DNA of 64,000 nt from Acholoe squamosa. Its lineage: Eukaryota > Annelida > Polychaeta > Phyllodocida > Polynoidae. The translations under genes and the position numbers were made by a program. The DNA is taken from assembly GCA_949317995.1 (NCBI GenBank), contig OX439039.1, forward strand, positions 78,288,002-78,352,001. Reading direction: 5' to 3'. A model generated the notes under the pieces. That model was not told where the DNA came from. It did no database searches and was given only the letters and a program-made list of their open reading frames with translations. Shown piece by piece: positions 10,018-23,300 of this stretch (its first letter is position 1; each line of letters starts with the position of its first letter).

Positions 10018-10777
10018 AACAGGCTTGGGAAATCCTGTAAATTCCCCAGTACCAGGTAAAATCTGAGCACTGGATTCTGTGGCAGTGCTGCATCTTTACC
10101 CAGCCATGGGAAATAAGTCAGCACTGGCAAAAATGCCGGTGCTCTCCCACATCTGCAGTAATCTCTTATCAGTGATCACTATGGTAACCAGGAGATAAGG
10201 CCATACAATCAGGGTTCTAGCCTGTTTGTTTCAGGGTGGGGGAGGACACTCCCTATACATCCTACAGTAACCATATACATAAATATAGTAAGAGAAATTA
10301 ATAACACAATGGTTGAGGAGAAGGAGGAGGCTTTTCTTCTTTTTTTGCCTCTTGAAACCTCATAGATGTGGAAATTTCTTCATATCTTTTTATTTTAACT
10401 TGTTACAAATATAAGATATTTAGGATGCATAGCATATCTACCAATTAGAGGGTGCCCCCCAGGTATGTTTCAACCCTTTAAATCATTTCTCTCCCAGTTT
10501 TGCATGGATGGATATGCTTGAAAAATTGCAAGATTCTAGAACGGACATCCATCTTCAGTTTAGATATAAGAATTAGGTGCACAAATTGGTAGTTAGTTGC
10601 ACAAATTGATTATAAGTTGCACAAATTATTATATAGATTTAAATGGTATTGATGTTTGATATGACCACCAGCTAAAAAGCCAGTGCAGGCTTATCACCCA
10701 GGGCAATCACTGGCAAAAATGCCGGTGGTGCTGTCTCTACCAGTGATGTCTTATCACCAGCATTTCCCAAACCTGTA
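10018..10777. mobile_element. 760-bp TIR element
   Basis: The left end ACAGGCTTGGGAAAT and right end ATTTCCCAAACCTGT are inverted copies, both next to TATA, which may be the target duplication. CACTGGCAAAAATGCCGGTG occurs near both ends (about 10122 and 10708). Non-coding. Confidence 0.5.
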
Positions 10778-10802
10778 TAACTCGAAAAATCTGGTCAATA
10801 TA

Positions 10803-10927
10803 TTAGGGAGGTTTAGCAACCACGACGTACGTCACCCATATCCAATTTAACGCAGACGTTCCAATGCTGCAGGTATGCTGCACGTCTGCGTTATATTGCC
10901 TATGTCGTGTTCGCTAAACCCCCCTTA
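10803..10927. mobile_element. Palindromic MITE (AGGGAGGTTTAGC family), copy 1
   Basis: Ends AGGGAGGTTTAGC and GCTAAACC..CCCTTA are inverted; inside, AACGCAGACG and CGTCTGCGTT form a second inverted pair around GCTGCAGGTATGCTGC. Other copies are at 46494-46603 and 52961-53081. Confidence 0.8.
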
Positions 10928-11330
10928 TTCTCCCTCCCTAATTGTCCGTTGATGAACCTGCTCACCACCTTACTGGGCAGCTATATATAGTGTCCAATCA
11001 AGCTATATTCGTCAACACTAAAGCATACCTTTAAAACATGGGTGATGATCTGAACCTCTTCAGCAAGAATTTAATTTTAGTGCTTCAAGTTGATTTATGA
11101 GTAGCATTGCAATTTCCAGCCCACCCCAAAACCCGGCCTTTATACACAGACCCTTTCGTGCATAAAGTTAAGAATAAAAGACCAGGAGGGTGTTTCACAA
11201 TCATAGTAATTATAACTTATCCTGGAATGTCCTCCAGGGTAAACTGTGTTGGGAATTTCAATACGGATACTGGCAGCTGCAAATGGACTGTACAGTATAG
11301 GATAGGTCAGTCCATACAGTCCTATAGTGA
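10928..11330. other. No feature identified
   Basis: Single-copy-looking sequence; short frames on both strands overlap each other and carry no motif. Confidence 0.5.
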
Positions 11331-13469
11331 AGGCCAACCCCCCTCTACCCCCCTCCCCCATGAAACTAGGTGACCTTGTGTGTTCAGTATTGGGCCCTAT
11401 ATAGGATAAGGGGGTTTATGAAAGGGATACCAAATGAAATGAAGACACCATCTAAGCTAAAAAGTCCTGTTGAATCCAAAAGTGTTGGTCTTTATTATCA
11501 GAATTTGACCAAAGTACCCAAAAATGATGTTTGATGAGGGAAATATTTTGAAAATGTACAAAAATTATATTGAAAATGATTGCAAATCTTTAAATATAGA
11601 ACACATAAATCAGAGTTAATACCTGAATCCACATACCCAACTGTCTGCCTATCTCTCAGTCAGGCAAGTCTAGGCCTGTGCATTATTCTGCCTATCCCAC
11701 ATACAGCAAATCAACTGTGTACCTATCACTCATCCTGCCTATCTCTTCAATCTGAAACATCTACAGTTCAATCTGGTTATCTCTTAAAAGGCCTAACTTA
11801 TAATGCTTACCACTCACCTTACCTTATCTCATTTGTTCCTTCTTTCCTTTAGTCTACCTATCCTCAATCTGCCTATCATTCATTTTACCTATCCCTCCTG
11901 GTGACTATCCCTCAGACCATCATGTTTAATTTGCGCTGTTTGTCTGCTATATAAGCCTTTATTGTTTAACGGTACATTCATTACCATGTCTACTATTTCA
12001 ATTTTACCTATCCCTGATAATCCCAATAATGTAGCCTACCTATCCCTCATTGTGCCTATCCCCCAACTCTGCATATCCCTCATATTTGACTTGCATATCT
12101 GTCCCTAGGATGTTTTTTTTTTTATGTTTGCTCATCTTACAAGGTACTCTGTGCCTATTCCTTAAATTGCTAATTGCTCATACTGCCTATCCCTCTTGCT
12201 ACCCATCCTTACCTATCCCCCATGCACTCTATACAGCTCTCTTACCCATCTAACCTCTCTTTACCTACCTATGTCACAACCAACCTTCATTATGATGACC
12301 ATTTCTTAGTCGTCCTATCACCTAACATACTGGTTACAGTCCACCTTATTCAAACATCTACCTATCATTCATGCTGCATATCTTTCAGTTTACCTATATA
12401 ACTATATGAATGGAGGATAGGCATAATGGGGGATAGGTATATTTCACAAGGCATAGACCTGGAGACAGGTGGAGGAAATTGAACACAAGCTGAGATATGT
12501 ATAGAGAGAGCCGGTTAGATTGACTGAGCTGATATGGTAAGAAAACCATATGGAAAGCGTGAGGGATAGGTATTCAAAAGGATTGGTAGCAAGGAGGATA
12601 GATAGCATGTGCAATATCTAGTTTGAGGGATAGGCACAGAGAGTACCTTGTGAGAATAGCAAATGTAAAACATGGGTGGTAGCGACAGATGGGCAAGTCA
12701 AATATGAAGGATATGCAGAGTTGGGGGATAGGTATAATGAAGGATAGGTAGGCTTTATGATAGGCATTGTTAAGGATAGGTAGGATCAAAATGAGAGACA
12801 TGATAAGCAATGTAACTGTTAACCATTAGGGCCTAAATAAACAGAGGAACAATACAGTTTAAACATGGTGGTCTTAGGGATAGTCACCATGAGGGATAGG
12901 TAAAATGAATGATAGAAAGATTGATGATAGGTATACAATGGGAAACTAGGACCAGAGACGATTATCTAAAGTAATGAGTAAGCTTTAGTAATCTAGGTCT
13001 TTTGGGAGATGGCCTTACTTCAAGATGCTTTGGATTTAAGAAATAGGCAGTATGAGTGATAGGTAGACTAAGAGATAGGCAGTATGTGAGATAGGCAGAG
13101 TAAAGCAGAGTTAGAATACTTATCAAATTTGGAGATAGGCATACATTTGGAATTGTGCATTGAGGTACTAACTCTGGTTTACGCATGTTTATTAAGACTT
13201 CTTATTATTTTGAATATTATTTTTGTACATCTTTAAAATATTTTCTTCATCAAACCTTGTTTTTGGGTACTTTTAGTCAATTTCTGAGAATTATGATAAA
13301 AACATTTGGATTCATCAGGATTTTCTGGTCTAGGTAGTTCCTTCTTCCCCTTTAGTATCACCCTGATAAAGGAATACCACAGCTCCATAAACCACCTAAT
13401 CCTCTACAGAAATCAACAATGAAGACACAGGGGCACCTAGTTTCATGGGGGGGTAGAGGGGGGTGGCCT
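11331..13469. mobile_element. 2.1-kb fold-back element with ~1-kb inverted arms
   Basis: The left arm (11331-12410) reads in reverse complement as the right arm (12415-13469), with many scattered differences. Matching landmarks include CCTAGTTTCATGGGGG at the ends, TTTTTGTACAT near 11560 and 13225, CCATGTTTAAAC near 11925 and 12860, and CCCCCAACTCTGCATATCC near 12060 and 12720. Each arm carries repeated CCTATCCCTCAT-type units, so one arm is pyrimidine-rich and the other purine-rich. The several short frames here come from this repetition. No enzyme is encoded. Confidence 0.75.
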
Positions 13470-13984
13470 GTCACACTCTACCCATAGACTATGCTCTCTG
13501 TGACCTCTCCTATAATATAAGCTTCTTGCCAAAGTTGCCAGAGATACATAGCTATTTTAACGGAGATTCCTTGTATCATACTACTGCCACCTGGGGCGTT
13601 TTGTAAAAACTACACTGGTGCCCTGCTGTAAAATTATGGTCGTTCACTGGTCTTACGAGGATCCCTGGTACATTGAACAGTTATTTTTTACAGTGTGACT
13701 TATATTTCCTCTAGAGGAGGAAGAAGAACGACATGAAATAGGTAACACAGAAATGGATAAGGAATACAAAATGTCATATACCTTTCAATAAACACAGAGC
13801 TCTATTCAGCCAAGTTTGTAAAAAAGATTCAAGGTCCATACAACAAATTCTTCAGTTGTAAACCATGATGACTATACAACAACAATGATTCACTACTAGT
13901 ACAATGATCAAATAGTCTCTTGTTCTTTGGAATATGGAAAAAATCATGAACAACAAGGTACTCGCTGTTTACAGTTAGACAGCC
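13470..13984. other. No feature identified
   Basis: No convincing gene or repeat. Confidence 0.4.
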
Positions 13985-14335
13985 ATAGAGAGAACTAAAC
14001 GACCGTGGTGTACAAGGTGGCCACGCCCTCAGGGGAGACATCGTTGAGACATCCCCCCGAGGGGTGAATCAGCCACCTTGTACACCAGGGAGTTTAGTTC
14101 TCTATTTATTTTATGTTTTAAGAGGGTTTAAATTGATCGGAACTTGATAATTAATTACCATAGCTCCTTGTATGAGCTGCTAACGGCCATTTTGTTTGTT
14201 TACTTGCACCCAGAACGAGGCTGCCGTGGTGGATCGTCCCACTGTGGTGGATCGGCCCATATTACGTCACTGGGGGTGTTTCGATCGGCCCTTCAATGCT
14301 ATCTCTATGAGAGGTTGTTATTCACATAAAATAAA
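13985..14335. repeat. Dispersed repeat, also inverted at 58986-59335
   Basis: Shares AGAGAGAACTAAACGACCG, GTGGTGGATCG, GTCACTGGGGGTGT and TTATTCACATAAAATAA with the reverse complement of 58986-59335. A central hairpin (near 14020-14090) has CACCTTGTACACC on its right arm. Confidence 0.7.
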
Positions 14336-15514
14336 AACCATTGGGTTGGGGGGGGGGGGTAATAGGGAGTCAACTTGAAGGCAAAGCATTGAACTGTCTT
14401 AAAGGAGTCAGTTGACCCCCTTTTTCAGAAAAGGGAGTCACTCTGAAGGCAAGCCTGGACTCCCCTTTCTTCCCTATCTTATCACCTCCATTTCCTCTTG
14501 CTCTATCCCGCCTTAGTCTCCTCTCCCTTTACCCAGTTTCTCCCCTTCTCTTCCCTGTTCACATACACACTATCTTTCCTTATGTTCCTCTTCCCTCATT
14601 GTTAATACATATACAGCTGTATATGCCTGGATCCTGGTGACTGATACATGCCCTTACGGTCTACATAACACAACATCCCCCCTCAAACCACCTTCACCCT
14701 CCATAACCTCACCATGTCAGGTGGTGAGGGAAAGGAGGGGAGGGGGTACAACTACCAAATCTTACCTCTGGGTCGTTTAAGGTCCTGTATGGGTGATATT
14801 AAGTAACCGATGTTGAACACGAACCCGGAACTATAATTCTATACCTGGTGAGTTTCCTCATGTATATGAGGTGCACGAATATGTACTGTAAAGGGGACAA
14901 CTTCATGTACCTAGTTTTACCCCCCCCCCTCCAGACAAACCACATACATACACAACCTATACCACACCTGTCCGACCACAAACATACTTTCACGAGCTAA
15001 AGAAGATGTAATAGCCCCAAGCACCGCCCAAAATAGATGTCTTAATATAGCTTACTGTCCTTTCATTGAAGGTAGAAAATATTGATTTTGTCAATCATTA
15101 ATTACAAGGGTCCCTTTGACTTTCTCTGTAGAGTATTTCATAATAATGATAGACACCACCATGAGATGTTCGAAACATGTCTTAAAATTATTCATGATCA
15201 GTGAATTAATACATATTGAATGGAAATATATTCATTAGTTCCTACCCTTCAAGAATTAAATGACATAAATGATGTTCTAAGAATAAAGAGAAACATAGAA
15301 GGTAACTTTGTAGCCCCTGCATACATGTTGTATAAACAGTAGTAAAGATTACATGGATGCCAATTGAATTCCAAAATAAGAGGTTTCTGCTTAAAAGGTA
15401 CTTCACTGAATGAAAGGAAGTATTTTTAATTAAAAAAAAAGAAGTAAAAACCCTCTTTTGTAACCACAAAGCTCCTTTTAGTAACTTTAATTGCTTCCTT
15501 TATATGTACACAAC
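14336..15514. other. No gene identified
   Basis: Contains a G run (about 14345-14360), C- and G-rich patches (14680-14760) and AT-rich sequence. Frames here are short and show no domain. Confidence 0.45.
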
Positions 15515-15765
15515 CATTAACCCTTTCAAGGCTGCTGATGCTCAAATGCATCATGCCCAATGGTCGTCATGATGCATGAATGAAGCCCTAGCGAATTGCA
15601 TGAATGCATCATACTGACCCCTCAGGGCTGATGCACTCCCGGAGGGTCAGCGTAATGCTCCAATGAAGTGCTGGCGAGTAGTCTCGCCAGTATACTTCAT
15701 TGGTGCATCATGCCGACCGATGGGCATGATGCACTTCTGCATCATAGACTTCTTTAAAGGGATAC
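15515..15765. repeat. GCATCATG-rich MITE, copy 1
   Basis: Starts TTAACCCTTTCAAGG and ends TTCTTTAAAGGGAT, an imperfect TIR. It contains repeated TGCATCATG/CATGATGCA words and a CTGGCGAG..CTCGCCAG hairpin. Related sequence is at 28541-28752 and 42563-42676. Confidence 0.65.
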
Positions 15766-16934
15766 GAATTTGGTTCAATATCTGGGACAGACATGTAAAT
15801 GACACCCACTCACTGGTTTGTCGTGAATATATGACAGATAAATCGTGACAACATATAGGTAACTGGGCCATCTTTATCTACTTGCACACTGACTCCACCA
15901 TGGGGCTATTCCTCAACTTGCTACCAAAATACCCCACAAATAAGGAGCACCCCACACATATAAAGCGCACTGGGACTTTGTGGACATGAGAGGGAAAATA
16001 AAAAAATGACATAACTTCTGTTCTTATCAATGGATTTTCAAAATCCAAAGACCAATGGCCATCTTGGAGCTCCCCCGATCCCCGTAGAGTAGTAAAATGG
16101 GATAGGGACGGGGGTATTGGGGGGGGGTGTATTTTATAGCAAAGCCAGGAGGGTGTTGCTCCTATAGTGAAAGGAAGAGCTGGCTAAATATGCCCTAGTT
16201 TCCAGTCCTTTCTTTTCCTGTAGCTATAACTTGTCCCTTTTGTTGCTCACAAGTGGTCATTCAAGTATGGTGCTAAAAAAGGCAGATTTGAGTAGGTACC
16301 TAGTTGGGAGAAGTGAGTCAGTATAGTAAAGCATAGAGTGTGTGACATGAGTAGGTACCTGATAGTGCAGCTCTCTCTATGCAGGTGACCTTTCAGAATT
16401 ATGTGGTGAGTGCAAGTTGAATGGTGAAGCAGAGTGTGACTTGTTTTGAAAAGAGGGTACCCCCAAAAATCGTCAAAAATAGGGGGGGGGGTGCCACCCT
16501 CCTTTTGGACCACGCCCCCTCCTTTTCAAAATCCTGGATCAGCCACTGATCATAGTAAACTTTTGCCTATTTGTAATCATACATGTACATTGGATTCTTC
16601 AGTGGAGCAGCAGTAAGAATGTAATCACTAAGGTACACTGTCAGCCTGACGCACCAGTTTTACAGTGGGTTGGTTATTATTCGAGACTACAGGGGTAGTT
16701 GATGTTAGTACAAACCCATTGACCTGATTTGGGTTCTATAGTGTATGTTCTACAGCGGTATGTATTGCCCATTTACAATTGGGGCTGAGAGTGTAGGACT
16801 GTGTGTAAGGCACATGGTGGATTTCTGTGTCAAAATATTAGGATGTGCTGTACAAAAAAGGTCTCACCAGCACTGCATTGGTACATCAAGTGAACTGCTA
16901 TTCTTCCAGAATCAATCAAGATCCTCATGAGAAG

Positions 16935-17006
<72 letters not shown>

Positions 17007-17068
17007 TATCTTATACTATTCAGAGGAAACACTACATACACCATGCTATTCTGTGTATAATCCCAGGA
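15766..17068. other. Unassigned sequence with a CAGTGGCGGATCC-type repeat end and a (TA)n tract
   Basis: TCCTGGATCAGCCACTG (16533-16549) is the end of a MITE type also seen at 54224-54466 and 45188. (TA)n occupies 16936-17005. No gene was found. Confidence 0.5.
16936..17005. repeat. (TA)n microsatellite
   Basis: About 70 bases of uninterrupted TA. Confidence 0.95.
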
Positions 17069-17346
17069 GGGCGATTCATAAAACTCACGCTATCAGCAGG
17101 GGAAGACGAACGGAGAATTATGAAATTCGTCAATATTGATACTTCAGGGAAAATGATAAAATTACAGCTTTTGAAACACACCATTTCATTCACCATAATT
17201 ATGAATTCAATCAATGTCCTTTTTCACTTGATAGATTATAAATATGTGCACTTTTTGCAAATGATTGCAGAAATATTTTTCTAGAAGGCTCGTTTTTACA
17301 TTCATCTTTTTATTCTAGATTGGGCGTCACTCTTTATGAATCGCCC
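17069..17346. mobile_element. MITE with GGGCGATTCATAAA ends
   Basis: Left end GGGCGATTCATAAA and right end TTTATGAATCGCCC are perfect inverted repeats about 278 bp apart. A similar left end is present at 25790-25803. Non-coding. Confidence 0.75.
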
Positions 17347-19230
17347 GCAGACGCCCTACCCCTAACAACAAGCGGTTTACGTGCCACGTTTTCTATAGTT
17401 TAGAGTCATAGCCTGGCCCAACATCAGGGGGTCTAGGGCGGGCACGTGCCCCCTAGCCCCCCCCCGGGTCCCCCCCTGTCATACCTACACCAAACACACA
17501 GTGAAAAGTAACTTTTTGTTATAGAATTAGCCTAAATTTCTATTTGTGCATGACTGTGTAACACTGTCAGTCGTGAGTCCTTAGACCTATTTCTGTCCTT
17601 CCGACTAGGTCAAACCTCAAGTCACTGTCACACATCTCCTACGCAGTGTCCTCCACTACAATAGGATAATTATAGTAACCATTAAGAACAGTTAACTGTG
17701 CTCCGGATTCCAGAAGTATGCCCTTTGGCTTTTGAGCATACTGTAAAAAGTACTATAGTTTATTTTCAGCGACTCAGTCCCAGATGGAAGAAGGGAGTCA
17801 TATAATTATACTTTTCATCTGCTTCGTATAGCCCCTTGGTTAGTACAGTCCACGGGACTGGCAGGTGCTTTAAAGGTAAATATCCCAGTTCATTTAATCA
17901 TGATCTACCAACAGTATCTCTTAATTACTCCGCGTTATTTCATTTTGATGTATCTTGATGTCAGAAAAGCAAAGAAATCAGTACTTTATAGACCTAGATT
18001 TTTGATTTATGAAACTCTGAAGAAACGACATCCTAACTATAGTTCTCGAAAACCAAACACCCAATTTTTGCACATTTCTTTAAACCTCTTGAGAATTTGA
18101 CCAAAAACATTGAAAAAGAACCTTCTCGCAGAGAACAAAACCACACAATGAAACTAGGTACTCATTGGGGAAACTTAAGCACAATGATAATTTGGAAAAA
18201 AAAATACAACAAAAAAACTGGTTGGTCTCTACTGCACTGATTCTAATTGTGAGCCTTAAAGCACATTCTTATAATCACACAATCAAAACATGTAACTTTT
18301 TAATGATCTTCAAATGTCCTCAGCTAACATGAGACATGAATAAATCATAATGCATAATCACCGTTTTGCATTATGCCCTTTGCCATCATGAATCCCTGGA
18401 TATGACGCATTTATGACATTTCTATGGATTGTACAATCAACTCTGCCTGGTATAGAGTTGATGATGTATTTAAGCCCGCATTGTAAATAAACAATAGATT
18501 GCCATGTACTTGGTACAAGGCAATCTACTGTAAGGTGGTCAGACTTGTAACAACATCACCCCCCCCCCCCAGAGGCTCGAATAGTTGCCAATCCACTGCA
18601 AAACTGGTCACTCGGATCACAGTGTAACATATGATCCCCCAACTATTTCCTTACTTCGGCTATGATTCATATCTAATATATCATGGTGATGCTGCTAATA
18701 CTGACCGAATAGCCTATTATGTGTTCCACAGGAAGCCATCTTAGGATAGGTTTTATTGACATTACTTTGAGTGACCATTCTGAAGTTGAGCTTATAAACT
18801 ATAATATTATGTAAAAAAACACAAACTAATCAAAATACGTGGGTTGTATGTGAAGGGATGGGACATCAACGCATTCAAGATAAAAAAAATCTTGAGCAGT
18901 CTTTGAGTATTGAAATGTCTGTAGACGGGTGTATTAGGCACATAATTCCCTCTGCAACTCAATGCAAACTTTAGCATTTGGATGCCGGGTTCCTGCACAC
19001 ATTTATGATGCTATATGAGTGTTTTCAGCTTAAGATACAACAGCAGGTGGAATACCTATAGCCCTATGCCTTGTATGAGGGCGATAAAAAAGATGCTCCT
19101 TAAATGTTGTTTGGGAGAAAGTGGGAGTGTATCAACAGACACACTGGTAACCACAGAACGATGGAATATAAATAGACACTTCTATAAAAGCTACCTGTTA
19201 CACACATCGGTATGTTTGTTTTATTCTATT
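17347..19230. other. No gene identified
   Basis: AT-rich sequence with a C run (18548-18560). The frames at 17900-18100 and 18807-18998 have no motif. Confidence 0.45.
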
Positions 19231-19315
19231 TTGAACCCCACTCCTGGCAAATAGGTTTAATTGATAGAAGAAAAGCCAAAGTTACAAAGGGAAGGGATAG
19301 ACTTAGCCAGAAACA
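19231..19315 (+). repeat. 5'-truncated tRNA-Leu-derived SINE
   Basis: TTGAACCCCACTCCTGGCAA followed by AATAG..TTGATAGAAGAAAAG and GGAAGGGATAGACTTAGCCAG matches the end of the tRNA head and the body of the repeat at 43837-44000, so both belong to one SINE-like family. Confidence 0.6.
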
Positions 19316-21332
19316 ATTGCAAAATTTCTTTCAAAAGGTAGGGGTATATTTTCCCCCTTTACGTTAAAAATTCAAACATGATTAGGTGTTGCGCTCTTCC
19401 TTCTCTAAAATCTGGATCTGATTCTGAGAGAGAGAAAGGAGTCATGAGACAGAGCAAGAGACAGTGGGAGACTAGATCGATATAAACGGAGAAAATCAAG
19501 ATAGGGACAGGTCATCAGGAAGATAAATCAGTAGTGCATTCAATACTAATGCACCCTCAAAATCAAAGAAAAGTTCAAAACAAGTTTATTACAACAACAA
19601 TACAAATTAAATGAATTTCAGAGTAACACTTACTTCTATAAGAGCTGTCCTCACAGTGAAGTATGTAAACATCTTTTTGCATACAGCGTTTCTCCAAGGT
19701 AAAAACCTTTTTCCAAAGTAACAGCAACCTTTCCAAAGGCAAAGTCTTCCTTGTTATGTAGTGGTCAATTCCTAAGTTACATATCGAGTCTACTGGTAGA
19801 ATATCTCTGCTAGGATATCTCCAGAGTTCCAGAGTAATTCTTCTCAAACTAAAGGCCTTTTGCAAAGACAGTCTCAGGTAGATCACTCGTTTATCTACAG
19901 TAGAGGCATATACATGTAACTTACTAGAATCCCCTATAGTAATACTACCCTCTTCTCCAGTACATTATAAGTACCACCCCAGTAAGTAAGTAGCTGCTTC
20001 TTCAGTCACGGTGTGCAGGAGGGGACTGAGCTCACCTTCCTACCATCACCAACACTTATACACTAGGATCCACCCAACCGTGGAGGGGTGGCTGCCAGGG
20101 TATCCACCATGACCGGATGGGTGGGGGGGGGTAAGGGGGATGGCTGGTACATAGTTGGGGTACCGTAAAACCTTGAATATCAGTCGCACCCTGAATTTGG
20201 GAGAATGCTATAAGTTACATATGTGACAGGATCTGGGAAAAGGGCCGTTAGCACCGGGTGCTTTGAGGTCCCTATTCCCAGTACATGTCACATATGGAGC
20301 CTGAAAAGGTCGGTATTCCCTACTATAGTATATGTATATATAAAAAAAAACTCTCATATAAGCCGCACCCTGAGTTCAGGAACATTCTACAGGCCGCACC
20401 AGAGGCCTGGAATGGTCTATACGCCGCGATTTATATGCAGGGGTTCACGGTTGTATTAGTAGTATGTATACAGTTGTGGGGATGCTTTTGGGAGGGGTTG
20501 GGTGGGGGAAGGGGGGGGTCGGGGGATGTCAGTGGAGTGTGGCCATCAAAGGGTGGGTTTTTACCACGATTTAGAGAACGTCGTGACGCCTGGTGTCTCA
20601 AAATAACTGAGCAAGTTGCAGAAAGAATAGTTCCTGCACCCTATCATAAGCTTTCCTTTCTCCTTGTCTGCTCACATAAACAAAATTGTGTATAGCCAAG
20701 CAAAAAGGGTCCCCCAGGGAAAAAGTCAATTTTTAAATTCAATGATATATTACATGAGAAAATATATCTGCTAGTTTCAGAGTTACGGTTCTATTAATTT
20801 AGATGGTTACCGACCTATTCAAATCCCAAATAAGGTCTACCTTGTATATTTCATGAGATATATCATATGATATGTATAATTAGGCATAATTCTGCAAATT
20901 AGGGAAATTGTCATGTTCTTCACATTCTTTTTCTCATAAAATTTGATCTGATTATCAGGTTTTACCATCTTTTCAACACACCGATCCTTGTGGGTGTGGC
21001 TACCAATAAGCTTTTTTGATTCCTCAATTTTGAGTGAAAATAATGTATCCATGGGAACCAATATCAACAAAAACACTGATTTCTGCCCTCAAATGCCCAA
21101 AAACATTCTATTTACATTCAAAATTTGGAAGGTTTTCCTTAAAAATGGGAATTTCCCTTTAGGACGATTGTAATCTACATAAAATGTAGTATATAACTAT
21201 TTTTGGTATATTTTCCCCCTTTTAGGCCATAGTGGTGTCCCCCTGGTGGCCAGAATTGGTACTAATCCCGCTTGGACTGTCCTTTTAACTTGCCTCCTCA
21301 CAATTATGTTTGACATAGATGTCTTTTTCCCA
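19316..21332. other. No gene identified
   Basis: Includes ATAAGCCGCACC-type repeated words (20180-20430) that recur near 58965. No coding evidence. Confidence 0.45.
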
Positions 21333-21590
21333 GGAAGTCATTTCTCAAACGCTAAGTTTAGGGCAGTCCCAAATCGTACTAACCTGGCCTGGATCGGAAG
21401 AGAATTCTTGAGTATACAAGATCAATCACTACGACTCGTACATATACAGAGGGAAAAGCCATGCATCTGAATAGCCAATCGTAGCCAATTAGGGCTCACC
21501 CACTGCCCCTCAGTACGATTGTACTCGATTGTAGGGGTGTGCAATACGTAGTGGGGAGGCTAAGATCGTAGTGTTTGAGAAATGGCTAGC
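21333..21590. mobile_element. MITE with GGAAGTCATTTCTCAAACG ends, copy 1
   Basis: Left end GGAAGTCATTTCTCAAACGC and right end GTTTGAGAAATGGC are inverted. Inside are several AATCGTA/TACGATT words. Copies 21717-21978, 23041-23300 and 60446-60705 share the layout. Confidence 0.75.
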
Positions 21591-21716
21591 AGAGGTACAG
21601 ACATTGGGGTGAATATCGATCTTGTTTCAAATCCACCCATAATTAATTTTGATAATATTGTAGAGTTGATGAGGGGCGGGTGGAAGATCAGGTCGGAGAG
21701 CTGACACCACTTGAAC

Positions 21717-21978
21717 AAGAAGTCATTTCTTAGAAGCTAAGTTTTAAGCACCCCCAAATCGTACTGACCTGGCCTGAATCCGAAGGGAATTCTTGATTTT
21801 ACAGGGTCAATCATTATGACTGGTGCAGATATAGAGGTAAAGGGCATGCATTTGAATAGGCAATCGTAGGTAATACATAATCACCCAGGGTCAATCACTT
21901 TAATTGCACTGGATCGTAGGGGTGGTTGAAATTGCAGGGAGAGGGGTAGGATCGTAGCGTTTGAGAAATGGCTAGCAG
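21717..21978. mobile_element. Same MITE family, copy 2
   Basis: Starts AGAAGTCATTTCTTAGAAGC and ends GCGTTTGAGAAATGGCTAGC; shares AATCGTACTGACCTGGCCTG with copy 1. Confidence 0.7.
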
Positions 21979-23040
21979 GAGCACGATGATGTTGCAGCAT
22001 AACTGCTGACTGGAGATAATCCTGGCAGTAAGAGAGAAATTGTCTGCAAACCTAGTCTGTCTCAAAACTAGCTTGTCAAAATTTTGTATTTGTCTAGTTA
22101 CAAGAAATAACTGTTTTAAAGCTTCACGGCCTCAGTCAAAGTATTTACTTTCAAGATTTTGAAAACACTTGGGGCTGTATATGTATAACCCCTAACCACG
22201 CTAAGCCTTCTTGTCATTCTTTTCTTGCCAATAATATTACTTTTAATTTTTACTCCTTTTTTTTAATAATACAAATATAATTTCAGGTTTTTCACTTGTG
22301 TATATGCTCGTGATGAATGTACCGTACAAACACCTCGTAACATGCTTGCTAAGATTGCTAAAGATGCAGTATCCTAAGTGTCCAATTATAGCTATGTGTC
22401 TATACATAATAGCCTCACCTTTGGCCGTACCTATAAATACACATACATAGAGAATGGTAAGTGTGGTGTGAGGTATTTCAGAATACAATGGATGGACCAG
22501 GGAAGGGGTGTTTGGGACGCAGGGATTTGTTATGAAAACTTGAGCAGTGGGCTGAATGGTTAGAATTAGAAAAAAAAAGAAAATACCTGTGTATCTTTAC
22601 ATAAAACACACCCCACCGTCACATATCAGACATTTGATATGATAGAAAGATTAATGAAATCACATTATCTTCTGTTTTAATCAATAGATTTTCAAATTTC
22701 AATGAAGTATGGGCAACATAAGGAGTGATAATTTGGGGGGGGGGGGGGCTGGTGGGTTTGCATACAGACTTACGAAAAAGATTTTGTCTCCCCCTCTTGA
22801 GGCAGTAAAAATGTTTTGAACCCTCGTAAGGGAGGAAAATCATGCACGAACATGCCCTTTGAACCTATAGTAATATGCAGGGTTTTCCACTGAAAAAATT
22901 CTGACCCCCCCCCTTCAAACCCACCAGCCCCCTCCCCCGTTGTTAAAAAAATGATCACTCCCATAGAGGTCCCCCACAAGCTTATATGGATACCCCAGAG
23001 TAGGGATGGAGAAAGCCTTCGGGAGATTCAAGGCGCACCA
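21979..23040. other. Unassigned sequence with a degenerate G/C-run hairpin element (about 22700-22965)
   Basis: GGAGTGATAATTTGGGG and AAAATGATCACTCCC are inverted ends of a degenerate relative of 27584-27905. No gene was found. Confidence 0.5.
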
Positions 23041-23300
23041 GGAAGTCATTTCTCAAACCCAACGATTAGGTCCCTGCTGGATCGTACCTACCTTGCCTCT
23101 CACGTAGGGCTATTCTTGTATATACATGGTCAATCACTACGATTGGTGCAGATATAGAAGGAAAAGGTATGCTGCTGCATAGCCAATCGTAGGTATTGTA
23201 GGGTCACCCACTCCCCCTACCTATGATCGGACTGGATCGTAGGGGGTGTACAATTCGTAGTGGGCAGTCTCAATTCGTAAGGTTTGAGAAATAACTAGCT
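23041..23300. mobile_element. Same MITE family as 21333-21590, copy 3
   Basis: Starts GGAAGTCATTTCTCAAACCC and ends GGTTTGAGAAATAACTAGC. Confidence 0.7.
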
